Positions 1-9,400 of a stretch of 30,462 nucleotides of DNA are shown here, in pieces. The translations under genes were made by a program, and so were the position numbers. The stretch lies in the IMG/VR virus record IMGVR_UViG_3300048026_000583, positions 1 to 30,462 of that record. The stretch is one strand, 5' to 3'. This DNA is from a virus. Below the pieces are notes generated by a model that saw only the letters and a list, made by a program, of their open reading frames with translations, had not been told where the DNA came from and made no database searches. The number at the start of each line of letters is the position of its first letter. Position 1 is the stretch's first letter.

Positions 1-1925
1 CCTGCTACTGTAGTTGGTTTGCTAGTTAATGAAGCAAATGACTGTGCTGGAACTGATGTTAAGTAATTAGAATCATTAGTCCATTGACTAATATTACCGG
101 TTTTGTTTGTAAATTCAGTTGTGCTTGTAGCTGTAGCAGCATCAGTAATTCCGTATCCTGCTAATGTAGTAGGTGTACTTGCAAAGTTGCCCCAATTTAA
201 ATAGTATGCACCATTTTGTCCATTGAGTGTATCAGCATCAAGCCCGCCACCACCTGATGTTGCGTCTGCTGCTGGTGCCCACTGTGCGCCATCCCATTTT
301 AGAACTTGTCCTACGCCTGGTGAGTTACCACTTACATTAGAAAGATCAGCTAGCACGTTGTTAGCAAAGTTAAGTCTTGCACCAACACCATCAACTAGTA
401 GTGTTGAATCATCTGCAAAAACAGAACCAGTTAAATCTCCAGTAAACACACCTTCCGCAGCTGCTTCATATGTGATTTCACCTGTACCGGCATTGTATTT
501 TAAGTAGTTAGCATTTGATGCACCTCTAATTGGTTTGACAACAAAACTACCTGATGTTGTATTCTCCAATGCAGTTCCTGAAGCATTTATAACAATACTA
601 CCTGCTGCTTGATTAGCTGTACCGGCACTAGTACCAATTGCTATTGAGTTTGGACCTAGGTTTGTTTGTCCGGCACTAGCACCAATTGCTATTGAAGCTG
701 AACCTTGTGCTGATTTACCAGCGTCAGTACCAATACCAATTGCATTACCACCTTGACTAGTTTCGCCTGCGTCTTCACCGATTGCTATTGCTCGTGTACC
801 GTGTGATGTTTTACCTGCATTTTTACCTAGTGCAATAGCAGATTCACTTGTGCGTAAGCTTGTTGTATCAACTACACCAACAACTTTAGCATTTATTCCG
901 TCTATAATTACACCTGAGTCATCTGCAAATACTGAACCAGTTACATCGCCTACCAGTGCGCCATAGTGTACGCCACTAACTGCGTCGACTAGTAGTGTTG
1001 AATCATCTCCAAACACACTACCAATTTGATCACCAATTAGTATACCATTTAACGTACCATTGAACGTAGATGCTGTTATGTTTCCGCTAGCATTAATATT
1101 TTGGAAATAACCTGTACCAAAACGTAAAGCCGAAGTACCAATTTCTCCTGTATTAGTTGTAGGTGGAGTAAATGTGCTTGTTAATTCTGTTGTTCCTAGT
1201 TGAACTTTAGTTCCTGCTGTAATAGAACCTATTGTTGGATAGTGTATATCGCCTACAATTTTACCTGCTACTGCATCTATCATTACAGTAGAATCATCTG
1301 CAAACACACTGCCAGTTAAGTCAGCTTGTAATGAGTTTCCAGTAGCACCACTAAAGTAATCATTTATGTATTGATTAATTCCTGCAGTTGTAGCAAACCC
1401 AACATCGTTTGTAAATTCTGATATATTTGTAGGAGCACCTTGTATAGCTGCATACGCAATTTTACCTGTGGTAGCATTAAAAATTAGTGTACCATTGTAA
1501 TCTTTTAAGTCACCGTATAAACTACTAGCCCATACACTGTTAAATTTATTTGTATTACTGCCAAGTAGTGAATTGTTGTTGATTGTAGGAGTAATGTTAC
1601 CTGTGATATCTAAACTTGTAATTCCTACTGCTCCAAAATCACTTAAAGGGCGAAATTCAAGGGCTGTTCCTGCAGCATTTACCGCCGCAAACTTATTTGC
1701 ATTGCCTGTAAACGTATTAGGTGTATCTGATAATTGTAAGAAGTTTTGTGCAACAAGTCTATTGCCTTGAACTGTAATTACAGCAGCTTCTATCGTGCCT
1801 AGTGCAGTAATGTTTTGTACGCCTACAATACTGTTGTCAGCAAGATTTAGATTATCCCCGGTTTGGAGTTCTTTGATCTTATTCGCATCGAGCGTGTCAA
1901 TTACTAGTGGATATCTATTTGCCAT
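1..1925 (-). CDS. Tail fibre / virion structural protein, partial (C-terminus beyond left edge)
   Basis: The reading frame is open from ATG at 1925 to the left edge without a stop, giving about 641 residues. It begins MANRYPLVIDTL. Four copies of a motif of the form GSVFADDST-LVDGV lie at about residues 208, 306, 330 and 500. A block at about residues 355-442 carries five AIAIG-x-x-AG repeats spaced 14-16 residues apart, like the left-handed beta-roll heads of YadA-type trimeric adhesins. Near the left edge is the fibre motif TTLAGYGITDA. The composition is rich in Gly, Ser, Thr, Ala and Asn and there is no signal peptide. A late-type promoter box and AGGA Shine-Dalgarno (SD) lie just upstream. 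It most likely forms a trimeric fibre contacting the host surface. The role is inferred from repeats and neighbours, and the receptor-binding end is not in view. Confidence 0.85.
   Translation of the reverse strand, partial: MANRYPLVIDTLDANKIKELQTGDNLNLADNSIVGVQNITALGTIEAAVITVQGNRLVAQNFLQLSDTPNTFTGNANKFAAVNAAGTALEFRPLSDFGAVGITSLDITGNITPTINNNSLLGSNTNKFNSVWASSLYGDLKDYNGTLIFNATTGKIAYAAIQGAPTNISEFTNDVGFATTAGINQYINDYFSGATGNSLQADLTGSVFADDSTVMIDAVAGKIVGDIHYPTIGSITAGTKVQLGTTELTSTFTPPTTNTGEIGTSALRFGTGYFQNINASGNITASTFNGTLNGILIGDQIGSVFGDDSTLLVDAVSGVHYGALVGDVTGSVFADDSGVIIDGINAKVVGVVDTTSLRTSESAIALGKNAGKTSHGTRAIAIGEDAGETSQGGNAIGIGTDAGKSAQGSASIAIGASAGQTNLGPNSIAIGTSAGTANQAAGSIVINASGTALENTTSGSFVVKPIRGASNANYLKYNAGTGEITYEAAAEGVFTGDLTGSVFADDSTLLVDGVGARLNFANNVLADLSNVSGNSPGVGQVLKWDGAQWAPAADATSGGGGLDADTLNGQNGAYYLNWGNFASTPTTLAGYGITDAATATSTTEFTNKTGNISQWTNDSNYLTSVPAQSFASLTSKPTTVA
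600..860 (-). repeat. YadA-head-like protein repeat region inside the fibre
   Basis: On the minus strand this stretch encodes successive units with a core of the type AIAIG, AIGIG or SIAIG followed by a T/E-x-AG turn. The period is about 42-48 bases. The DNA units differ at many synonymous sites, so this is an old protein-level repeat rather than a recent tandem duplication. In trimeric autotransporter adhesins such repeats build a beta-roll. Here they presumably form a rigid shaft or head segment of the phage fibre. Confidence 0.7.
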
Positions 1926-1948
1926 TGTTATCTACGTCCTGTTTAATA

Positions 1949-1956
1949 TATTTATC
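1949..1956 (-). promoter_or_regulatory. T4-type late promoter box GATAAATA
   Basis: On the minus strand GATAAATA differs from the T4 late consensus TATAAATA at one base. It lies 23 bases upstream of the fibre start at 1925, with an AGGA ribosome-binding site between. It also overlaps the intergenic space after the 439-residue fibre, so the left-most fibre could be transcribed independently. Confidence 0.5.
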
Positions 1957-1964
1957 GTAACTCA

Positions 1965-3284
1965 TTATAGTGCCGCAATTCTTGTCTTAAAGTCAGCAAA
2001 GTCGGTGCTTGCCGCTACCTCTGCTTTTAATGTAGTTAATGTTATAGTTTCAGCTTGTAATGCACTTGCCGCTAATGCACCTTGAGCTGAAGTTGCCGCA
2101 TCTGTGATTCCATAACCTGCTAGTGTAGTTGGTTTACTTGTAATATCTGCAAAACTAAAAGTTGTATCGCCTGCAAGTGCTGTTGTAGAACTTGTACCTA
2201 ATGCTAATGCATCAGTAATTCCATATCCTGCAATAGTGGTTGGTTTACCTGTAACATCAGCAAATGCAACTGTTGTTAGATAATCTGTTCCTGCTACTGC
2301 CGCACTAATGTTTCCGGAACCATCTGCTTTAACTATTCCTGTTATTGCACCTACTACTGGATCTGTTTCTGTAAAGCTTGTTGCTGTAATGTTTAAACTA
2401 TTAACAAAAGTTTGATCTACTCTTGTATCAATTGCAGAATTTACTCTTGCAGTAGTATGATACAAGTTAGTTGTACCTTCTGTTACGTCATCAGTATCAC
2501 CGCTTAATTCACTTAGTGCATCTTTACTTTGTACTTGTGCATCAACGTATGCTTTTACTGATTCTGCTGATGGTACATTAGTTGCACTTGCGCCTGCCAT
2601 AGTGTCTGAATCAACTATTGCATTTTGTACTCTAGCATCTGCCCTAGCATCTGTGTAATATAAATTTGTACCTTCACTTAAATTTGTTGTTGATTTTGCA
2701 GTGAATCCTGCGTCAACTCTAGCGTCAGCTCTTGCTTGTGTGTAATATAAATTAGTATCTTCTGTTAGGTCAGCTGTAGTATGATTAGCAATACTTGAAA
2801 CTGTTCCTGTTACATCTCCTACTAAGCTTCCTACAAACAATTTACCTACAGCATCAACCATAATAGTTGAGTCATCTGCAAATACACTACCAGTTACATC
2901 ACCAATCATTGGACCATACAGTGTACCTGTTAGTCCGTCCATCATCATTTTAGAGTCATCTGCAAATATACTTCCAACCAAGTCTCGAACTTCTACAACA
3001 CCACTATCAACAAGTAATGCGCCGCCTCCGCTCATACTTAATTTTTTACCACCTAAGTAAATAAAATCTTTTACATGTAAGTTACCCCATTGATTAGTGC
3101 CACTTCCTAGATCGTGTGTTCCATTTTGAGAACTAATTAAGCTGCTCTCTAATGAAGTAGGACTTACGAAGTTACCAGCATATAACTCGTTAAAGTTACT
3201 ATTAGCTTTTGTAAATGCAACACGTAAAGGATCACCATCGCCTTTGTTAGCACTTGTACCGATATTAATAGTTTGTCTAGCCAT
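1965..3284 (-). CDS. Tail fibre protein, 439 aa
   Basis: This is a virion fibre-like protein. Residues 1-36 (MARQTINIGTSANKGDGDPL, then a segment ending NFNELYA) match the start of the neighbouring 2932-residue protein (MAKQNVDIGVEGNDGTGDSI, then NFTELYA). This suggests a shared N-terminal attachment module. Two GSIF/GSVFADDS motifs occur at about residues 104 and 132. NLYYT-ARADARV repeats occur around 179-220, and two copies of KPTT-AGYGITDA near 350 and 380. The C-terminus is Ala/Thr-rich and helical. Translation probably follows the 55-residue gene whose stop overlaps this ATG. The repeats shared with the two other fibres in this window suggest exchange of modules. Its position in the virion cannot be told from sequence alone. 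Confidence 0.85.
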   Translation of the reverse strand: MARQTINIGTSANKGDGDPLRVAFTKANSNFNELYAGNFVSPTSLESSLISSQNGTHDLGSGTNQWGNLHVKDFIYLGGKKLSMSGGGALLVDSGVVEVRDLVGSIFADDSKMMMDGLTGTLYGPMIGDVTGSVFADDSTIMVDAVGKLFVGSLVGDVTGTVSSIANHTTADLTEDTNLYYTQARADARVDAGFTAKSTTNLSEGTNLYYTDARADARVQNAIVDSDTMAGASATNVPSAESVKAYVDAQVQSKDALSELSGDTDDVTEGTTNLYHTTARVNSAIDTRVDQTFVNSLNITATSFTETDPVVGAITGIVKADGSGNISAAVAGTDYLTTVAFADVTGKPTTIAGYGITDALALGTSSTTALAGDTTFSFADITSKPTTLAGYGITDAATSAQGALAASALQAETITLTTLKAEVAASTDFADFKTRIAAL

Positions 3285-3444
3285 TTGTTAGGTTTCCTTT
3301 GTCAACTTGTATTCTTATTTTTCCAGCAGTAACAATAACTTCTCTTTTCTGTGGATTTTTAGTATCCTCGGCCTTTGAAGCTCCTTCGGTTACAAGTTTG
3401 TTCATATATTGTTTACTTAATAATGTTTGGTGACTATCGCTCAT
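3277..3444 (-). CDS. Small 55-aa protein between two fibre genes
   Basis: The frame runs ATG at 3444 to TAG at 3277, 55 residues, starting MSDSHQTLLSKQYMNKLVTE and charged in its second half (KREVIVTAGKIRIQVDKG). Its ATG overlaps the stop of the 2932-residue gene by one base (TAATG). Its stop overlaps the next fibre gene's ATG by 8 bases. It therefore fills the whole gap between the fibres and looks translationally coupled on both sides. There is no membrane segment or Cys. I do not recognise the family. Its position suggests a minor structural component or an assembly factor for the adjacent fibre, which is inference. Confidence 0.7.
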   Translation of the reverse strand: MSDSHQTLLSKQYMNKLVTEGASKAEDTKNPQKREVIVTAGKIRIQVDKGNLTNG

Positions 3445-6400
3445 TAGTGTTTACCTACCACAATTTCAACTATACCACGATCACCATCTTGTTTAGATCC
3501 TACAGCCTTACCAATTACAGTACCTACACTAGGATCATTATTAACAATTGCATAGCCTGCGATTGCACTAGTAACTAACAAGTCGCCCTTTTCAACTTTG
3601 CCAATTACTTTACAAGGCACTCTTCCTTGTAGTGCTAGTGCAGTAACATTTAATCCTGACAATGCTGAGTTCATTAAGTGTGCTGGATTAGTAGATACAA
3701 TACCAGCAACTTTTCTATCGCCTTTAATCTCTGTTGTTGTAATTTCTTCTTCGCCACCAAAAACTAGTACAGTGCCTGGCTCATACAAACTATCTGCTAA
3801 GTAATTCTCTGCTAAGTCAGCATAGTAAGCTTCGGTTGCAGTACCATAGAATGTTGTAGCATATATGTCTTTGTATTTAAATGTTGAGCTACCAATATCG
3901 TATGCATTTGTTACATCTGGCACTGCTCCGCTACTGCTAAAGATAAATGGTACAACACTTGATGTTGTAGCACTATCCGCTGTCACAATACCTATTTGTC
4001 CTGCCGCTGTTTTACCAGTATTAGCACCAATTGCTATAGCTGTACTTGCTGCACCTTTTTCGCCTGGTGCTTCAATAAAGCTAGAGTAGATCCAGTCAAC
4101 ACCTAGTACTGCTTCACCGTTAAAGTTTGAAGCATCTTGTAGTACACTTTCTGCAACACCTGTTCCGTCTATATTAACACTACCTGCAATTAATAAATCT
4201 GGTTTACCATTTGCACTAACACCTGTAGTACCTGTGGATCTAAGTATTTCACCTTGTGCAGGTGTTTTCATTATAACTGTCGTAGTATCTAGTGCTAATA
4301 TTTCGTATGATGAATCACCGCCAAGTATTAATGAGTTTACTTGTATACTGCCGTTTAGATCACTTTTAATAATACTGTTTACTTCACCTGTCTTAGTAAC
4401 GTTTGATACAGCATAAGTTCCTGTGCCTGTTTTAATTACAGCTTCACCTGGATCTGATCCTACTGCTATTGTTGTAGTCAAATCAGCATCACCTATTCCG
4501 CCGCCTTCTGAAACTACTGTAGCAAATGATATTTCATCAATGTCATTGTCACTGCTGTCGCCACTCCAGTTACCTAGCACAGTGCCGTCACTTACACGTT
4601 TGATTTTCTTAAGATCAAGTTGTCCATCTGATATTGTAGTCCAACCATTTGTTGTAGTAAACACATCGCTATCAAAAGCAACAACGCCCAAGTCTGCTTG
4701 ACTTATATTTGTTGCATTTATTCTTGTACTAGCAGAATTCATTGCTAGTTTACTTTGTGATATTTGCGCTGCACCGTTGACATCTGCGTTTACAATAGTG
4801 CCTACTTTGATTTGAACATCTAGGTCTACATGTCTGTCAGTTACAACACCGCCTACAATTGTTCTATTTCTGGATGGAGTAAATGATATATCACTATTTG
4901 CTGTTGTTATACCATTTGCCCAAACATCAATTGGGCCTTTTACAAGGGTACCTTGAGCACCACCTACAACACTTACTACATCTTGTGATTCGCCGCTACC
5001 TGCAGGCAATCCGTCTTGGAATGTTCCTGTAACAGGAGTGTATGTTATTTCAATAACATTACCTTCAACACCTACTGTAGTTTTCAAGTCAACAATAGTA
5101 CCTGTGGCGCCACTGTTGTTACCACTTATAGTTTGTCCTTGTACAAACGGTCCACTTACAATCGATCCTGCATTTATAATAAGTTTCTTTTCGCCTGTAG
5201 CAACAAACAAGTTACCTAAAGCATAGTCATTGTATTCAGAACTTCTTAGATCTTCTACTGATGTAGAACCAGCAATATTATCAACATATACCTTTGTTGC
5301 AGCATCACTATCTTGTGCCGGTGCTTTTAAGTTTGTAATTGTATTACTTGCAGCATTTAAATCACCCGTCATTGGTACAACACCATTTGGTGCAAGTACG
5401 CCTGGTCCTAGTTTGTTACTTACTGCTGTACCATTAACATCATATCCTAAACGTCTGTTTACATATCCCCGTACAGCACCTTCGGTTGGCACTGTGTCTG
5501 AAGCATTATCTGTCATTGCTGTATCTGTTGAGAATTCAGTAATAACAACACCACGTTTAAATCCTAGTCCGTCAACATCGCTAAGTGCAATACTTGCACT
5601 AAATGTAACTGTACCAGTACCTTGGTCAACTTGGAAGAATTTACCAACCTTGAAAATACCATTTTGATCTGTACTTACAAAGAATACTCTACCTTTGTTC
5701 TTTTCTACAACTTCATTAGCTTCACTCTTCTCTCCAGGAGGTCCAAATATAAAGTTTGGATAGTTTGATGCATTAAAGCCGCCTGTACCTATATCTAGGA
5801 AATCATGTCCTGTAGCTCTACAAGTTGAAATGTTAACTGTAACTGTACCTGTTGCTCCTGCTTGTAAACCTGCTCTAATAGTGTTAGTTAACCCTGACAA
5901 TACAACTGTGCCATGTATACCTGTTGCATTAGTAGAGTTAATTGTTTCTCCTACTTCAGCTAGATCAACAATAGCGTAAACATCATCTGAAGCTGATACT
6001 TGTTCTGCGCCTCCGCCTGTTACACCTCTATAGTTGTAAACATAATGTTTCTTACCTTTCCAAGAAATAATTGGAGCTTCAGTTAACGTCGAAGTTGACC
6101 AACCTACTGGTCTGTATGCTTCAGGTGTCCTTGCATTATTGTTAAGTCTAAATTTCTCGTTAGCATCTGCTACTGCTTGAAGTGCTAGTCTAACATCACC
6201 TGCTGTTGCACCTTTAGTAGTTCCAGTGCCGCTTAATGCTGTTTCCGCTGCTCTAGTATTATCGATAGTTAATCTAATATAATCATACCCACTATCAAAT
6301 CCTGCTTGGATACTATTAGCACCTAATGTTGTACCTAAACTGTTGCTAGTTAAAAATGATATTGATCTATAAAAGTTTCCTGGATTCTCATTAAACAATA

Positions 6401-9400
6401 CCGCAGTACTTGGTCTAATAGTAAGTAAATCTGGCTGTGCTAAGTCATTAAATATATGTGTTTCGTTGCGTCTATAGTTTATAAGATCGTTGTGCGTTGG
6501 AGATGCAACAATACCGTTTTGTGCATATTGTGCAGATGATGTTGAGAAGTTTAATTTATAAACTGCTCCACTGTAAGTTGGCGTGTCATCTGTTGTAGTA
6601 AGAGCTGTACCCGAGATACTTGCGCCTGTTATTGCACCTGTGCTTGGAGTACTATCTCCCGCATCAACTTGTGTTACTGTAATAGTAGCATCGTTTGCAG
6701 GAGTTGCTCCGCCTAGCTTATCACCTGTAACTAAGAATGTATCATTTTCTCTATAATCTGTACCTGGTGTTTTAATTACAACAGTATATCCATCAGTTTT
6801 TGTTTTGCGTACTTGGAATCTTGCACCAGTAGCTCCAGCTTCTGCAACGGTCTGTGTTGCTGTAATGGGCGGTGTGCCACCTACACCTACTCCATTAAAT
6901 GCACCCAGGTGCGGAGTAGCTAATTCTACATTGCTTACTTCGTATCTTCCTAGTACAGCATTTGGTGATGCATTAGTATGATAGATATCAAATTCTGATC
7001 TGTTTGACGGTACATCTTTCATATCATACACATACATATAAGCTGTAGCTGCTGCGTTTGTGTAACCTGTTGCATCAACTGAAAGGGGTACACTGTTAGC
7101 ACCTAATGCGCCTGTGGTGCTTCCTGTAATTGTGTTTGTTGTGTCGAAACTTCCTGTAGTATCTCGTAAATAAATTTGACTATTACCGTTAGCACCTGTT
7201 GATATAACAACTACACCTGTTGCACCTGTTGATGCTTGTGTAAATGTTTCGCCGGCTACGCCAACTACAGGTCCTGTAGTTTGTAATATAACTGAAGCTG
7301 AGAATATCTTGCCCGGCATAACCATATCTTCTGCTAGAGATACAGCGTCTGGAATTTCGTTTGGATCTGATCCTTCAGCAACTAATCCAAATTCGCCGTA
7401 ACAACTAGACCCTGTTAAAGATCTAATTTGAGAACCGTTTTTAGAATAGTAACTTACATGACAGTAGTATGTAAACATAGATACCATTTCTGATATGCCA
7501 CCGTTTACAGCAACTAGACCATAGCCCAAGTCGTTAATTTGTGTAAAGTCATTACCTAACATACTTCTGTTACCAGCTGTTTGTAGTGTAATGTCGATCG
7601 GCGATGCAACACTTTGCACAGTTTGCCTAATAATTAATGCTCTGTTAGTGTCAATTGCACCATGTGCAGCTTGTAGTCCTGCTGTTGCCCATGTAATCGA
7701 TGGTTTAACAATTGCTGGTACACTGTTTAAGTTTGATGCTTGAATTACATTGATTATAATATCAATCAACACACCTAATTGTGTTGCTGTAGTAGCATCA
7801 GCTGTTAAGCCTGCTGTTACCTGTGTTTCTGCGTTGCCTGTTGATTTAGTAAAACTTACGCCGTTTACAATATCTGACAATAATCCTTTAATATGATTCA
7901 TTGCATTAACTGTTGGAGTAACTTCAGCTGCTGCTAATACAGCTACACCATCATCAATATATGAACGTGCGGCTTGTCTTGATGCAGTATTACCACCGTA
8001 GTTGATATCGTAAGTAATAGCATCAATAATAAATCTTACATCTCTAGCACATTTAACTTCATCATATCCTGGTGCTGGACTATTAAGATTAATAAATGCT
8101 ACTGCTTCTGCACCTAAAAATGTTCTATTTTCTTGTAGCTTTGTACGTGCTTCTACTGACTTAGCGTAAGGTAATGCACTCGGTGCTGAGAAAGTAATTG
8201 TATCTGCAGCAGTTTCAGTTCCTAATGCACCATTGTCAAGTATATCAATAATTTCATCGAAAGCAGCATTTGATCTTGATAATGCTGTTGCGTCACCTGC
8301 AACACTTGATAGTGCGGCAGTTTTAGCTTTAGTAACTTGGATAGCTGCAATAGTTTGTGCTTTTTGATTTGATTGTAAGTATGTACTTACAACGTTACGT
8401 TGATATGCTAATCCGTTTGTTACCGCGTTATAATTTGTGCCAAGTGCTAAATCAAACTGTACAGCGTCTAAAATATAACCTGTATCTCTTTCGCATTTAG
8501 CAACTTCAAATTGAAATGTTCCTACTTGTGTAAGATTAAATCCTGTAATAAGTTCACTAGTAGTGCCTGTAAATCCTGTACCGCTATTTGAACTTCTGTC
8601 TAGTACAAGGATAGCTGTTCCTAATGATTTATCATAATTTGTAATTGCGTTAACTTGGAATCTTCTGCCATCAATGTAAAACGCACAAGGAGTTTGCGGT
8701 TTTCTTACAAACAACCCTTGTGGTTGTGATTGTGATCCTAAACTTTTAATATTTAGAGTAAAAGGATCATTACTTACTCTGCCAGTAACTTGAATAGCTG
8801 AGTTACCTACAAATGCATCTGTATATAGTCCGCCTCTAAATGCTTGCTTGTTTAAACTTGCAGCAAAACTAGATCCTGTTTGTATGTACGGTGATTTAGT
8901 AAGTATTTGTCCATCTGGATCAAGCACACCCATAAATCCACCATGACCTTGCACAGTCATATTACGTAGAATAGTAGCATCGTTTAATAAAAATACGTCT
9001 TGATCTCTATTGTGCTTAGGTGGATTGTAAGATGTATTAAATGCAAAGTTTACAGAGTTTATAAAATTAAGTATAGTAGTATCTATTGTATCTATTTCAG
9101 TCCAATATGTTGCAATTTCTGTTGCATCAAATGTAACACCAGAAGTATGTTGCAGTTTTGGAACATAATATCTTATAACACCTGCTGATGTAAATTTAAC
9201 TACATCTTGCAATTTGTATAATTTACCTGTAGTCCAAGTAGCTGGAGCAGAATCACCATTAGTTAAATCTTGTGCATATACTCTATCACTTGCAGTCCCG
9301 CCCGATTGGTTGTATAATGTACTAGGTGCTTGTCCTTGTAGCAATTTGTTTGCCATTGTGTATATGTGTGCAACACCTGCTACCCATTCGTCATGTACAC

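Noticed and set aside
360-3000. Repeated motifs considered as CRISPR or tandem DNA repeats
   Set aside because: Units are irregularly spaced, coding and diverged at synonymous sites; no spacer structure.
3297-3306. TTGACA on the minus strand near 3305 as a promoter
   Set aside because: It encodes VDK in the 55-aa gene and no -10 hexamer follows at 16-18 bases.
5230-5667. Plus-strand open frame of 145 codons inside the 2932-aa gene
   Set aside because: Antisense shadow of a continuous 8.8-kb coding frame; no start signals.
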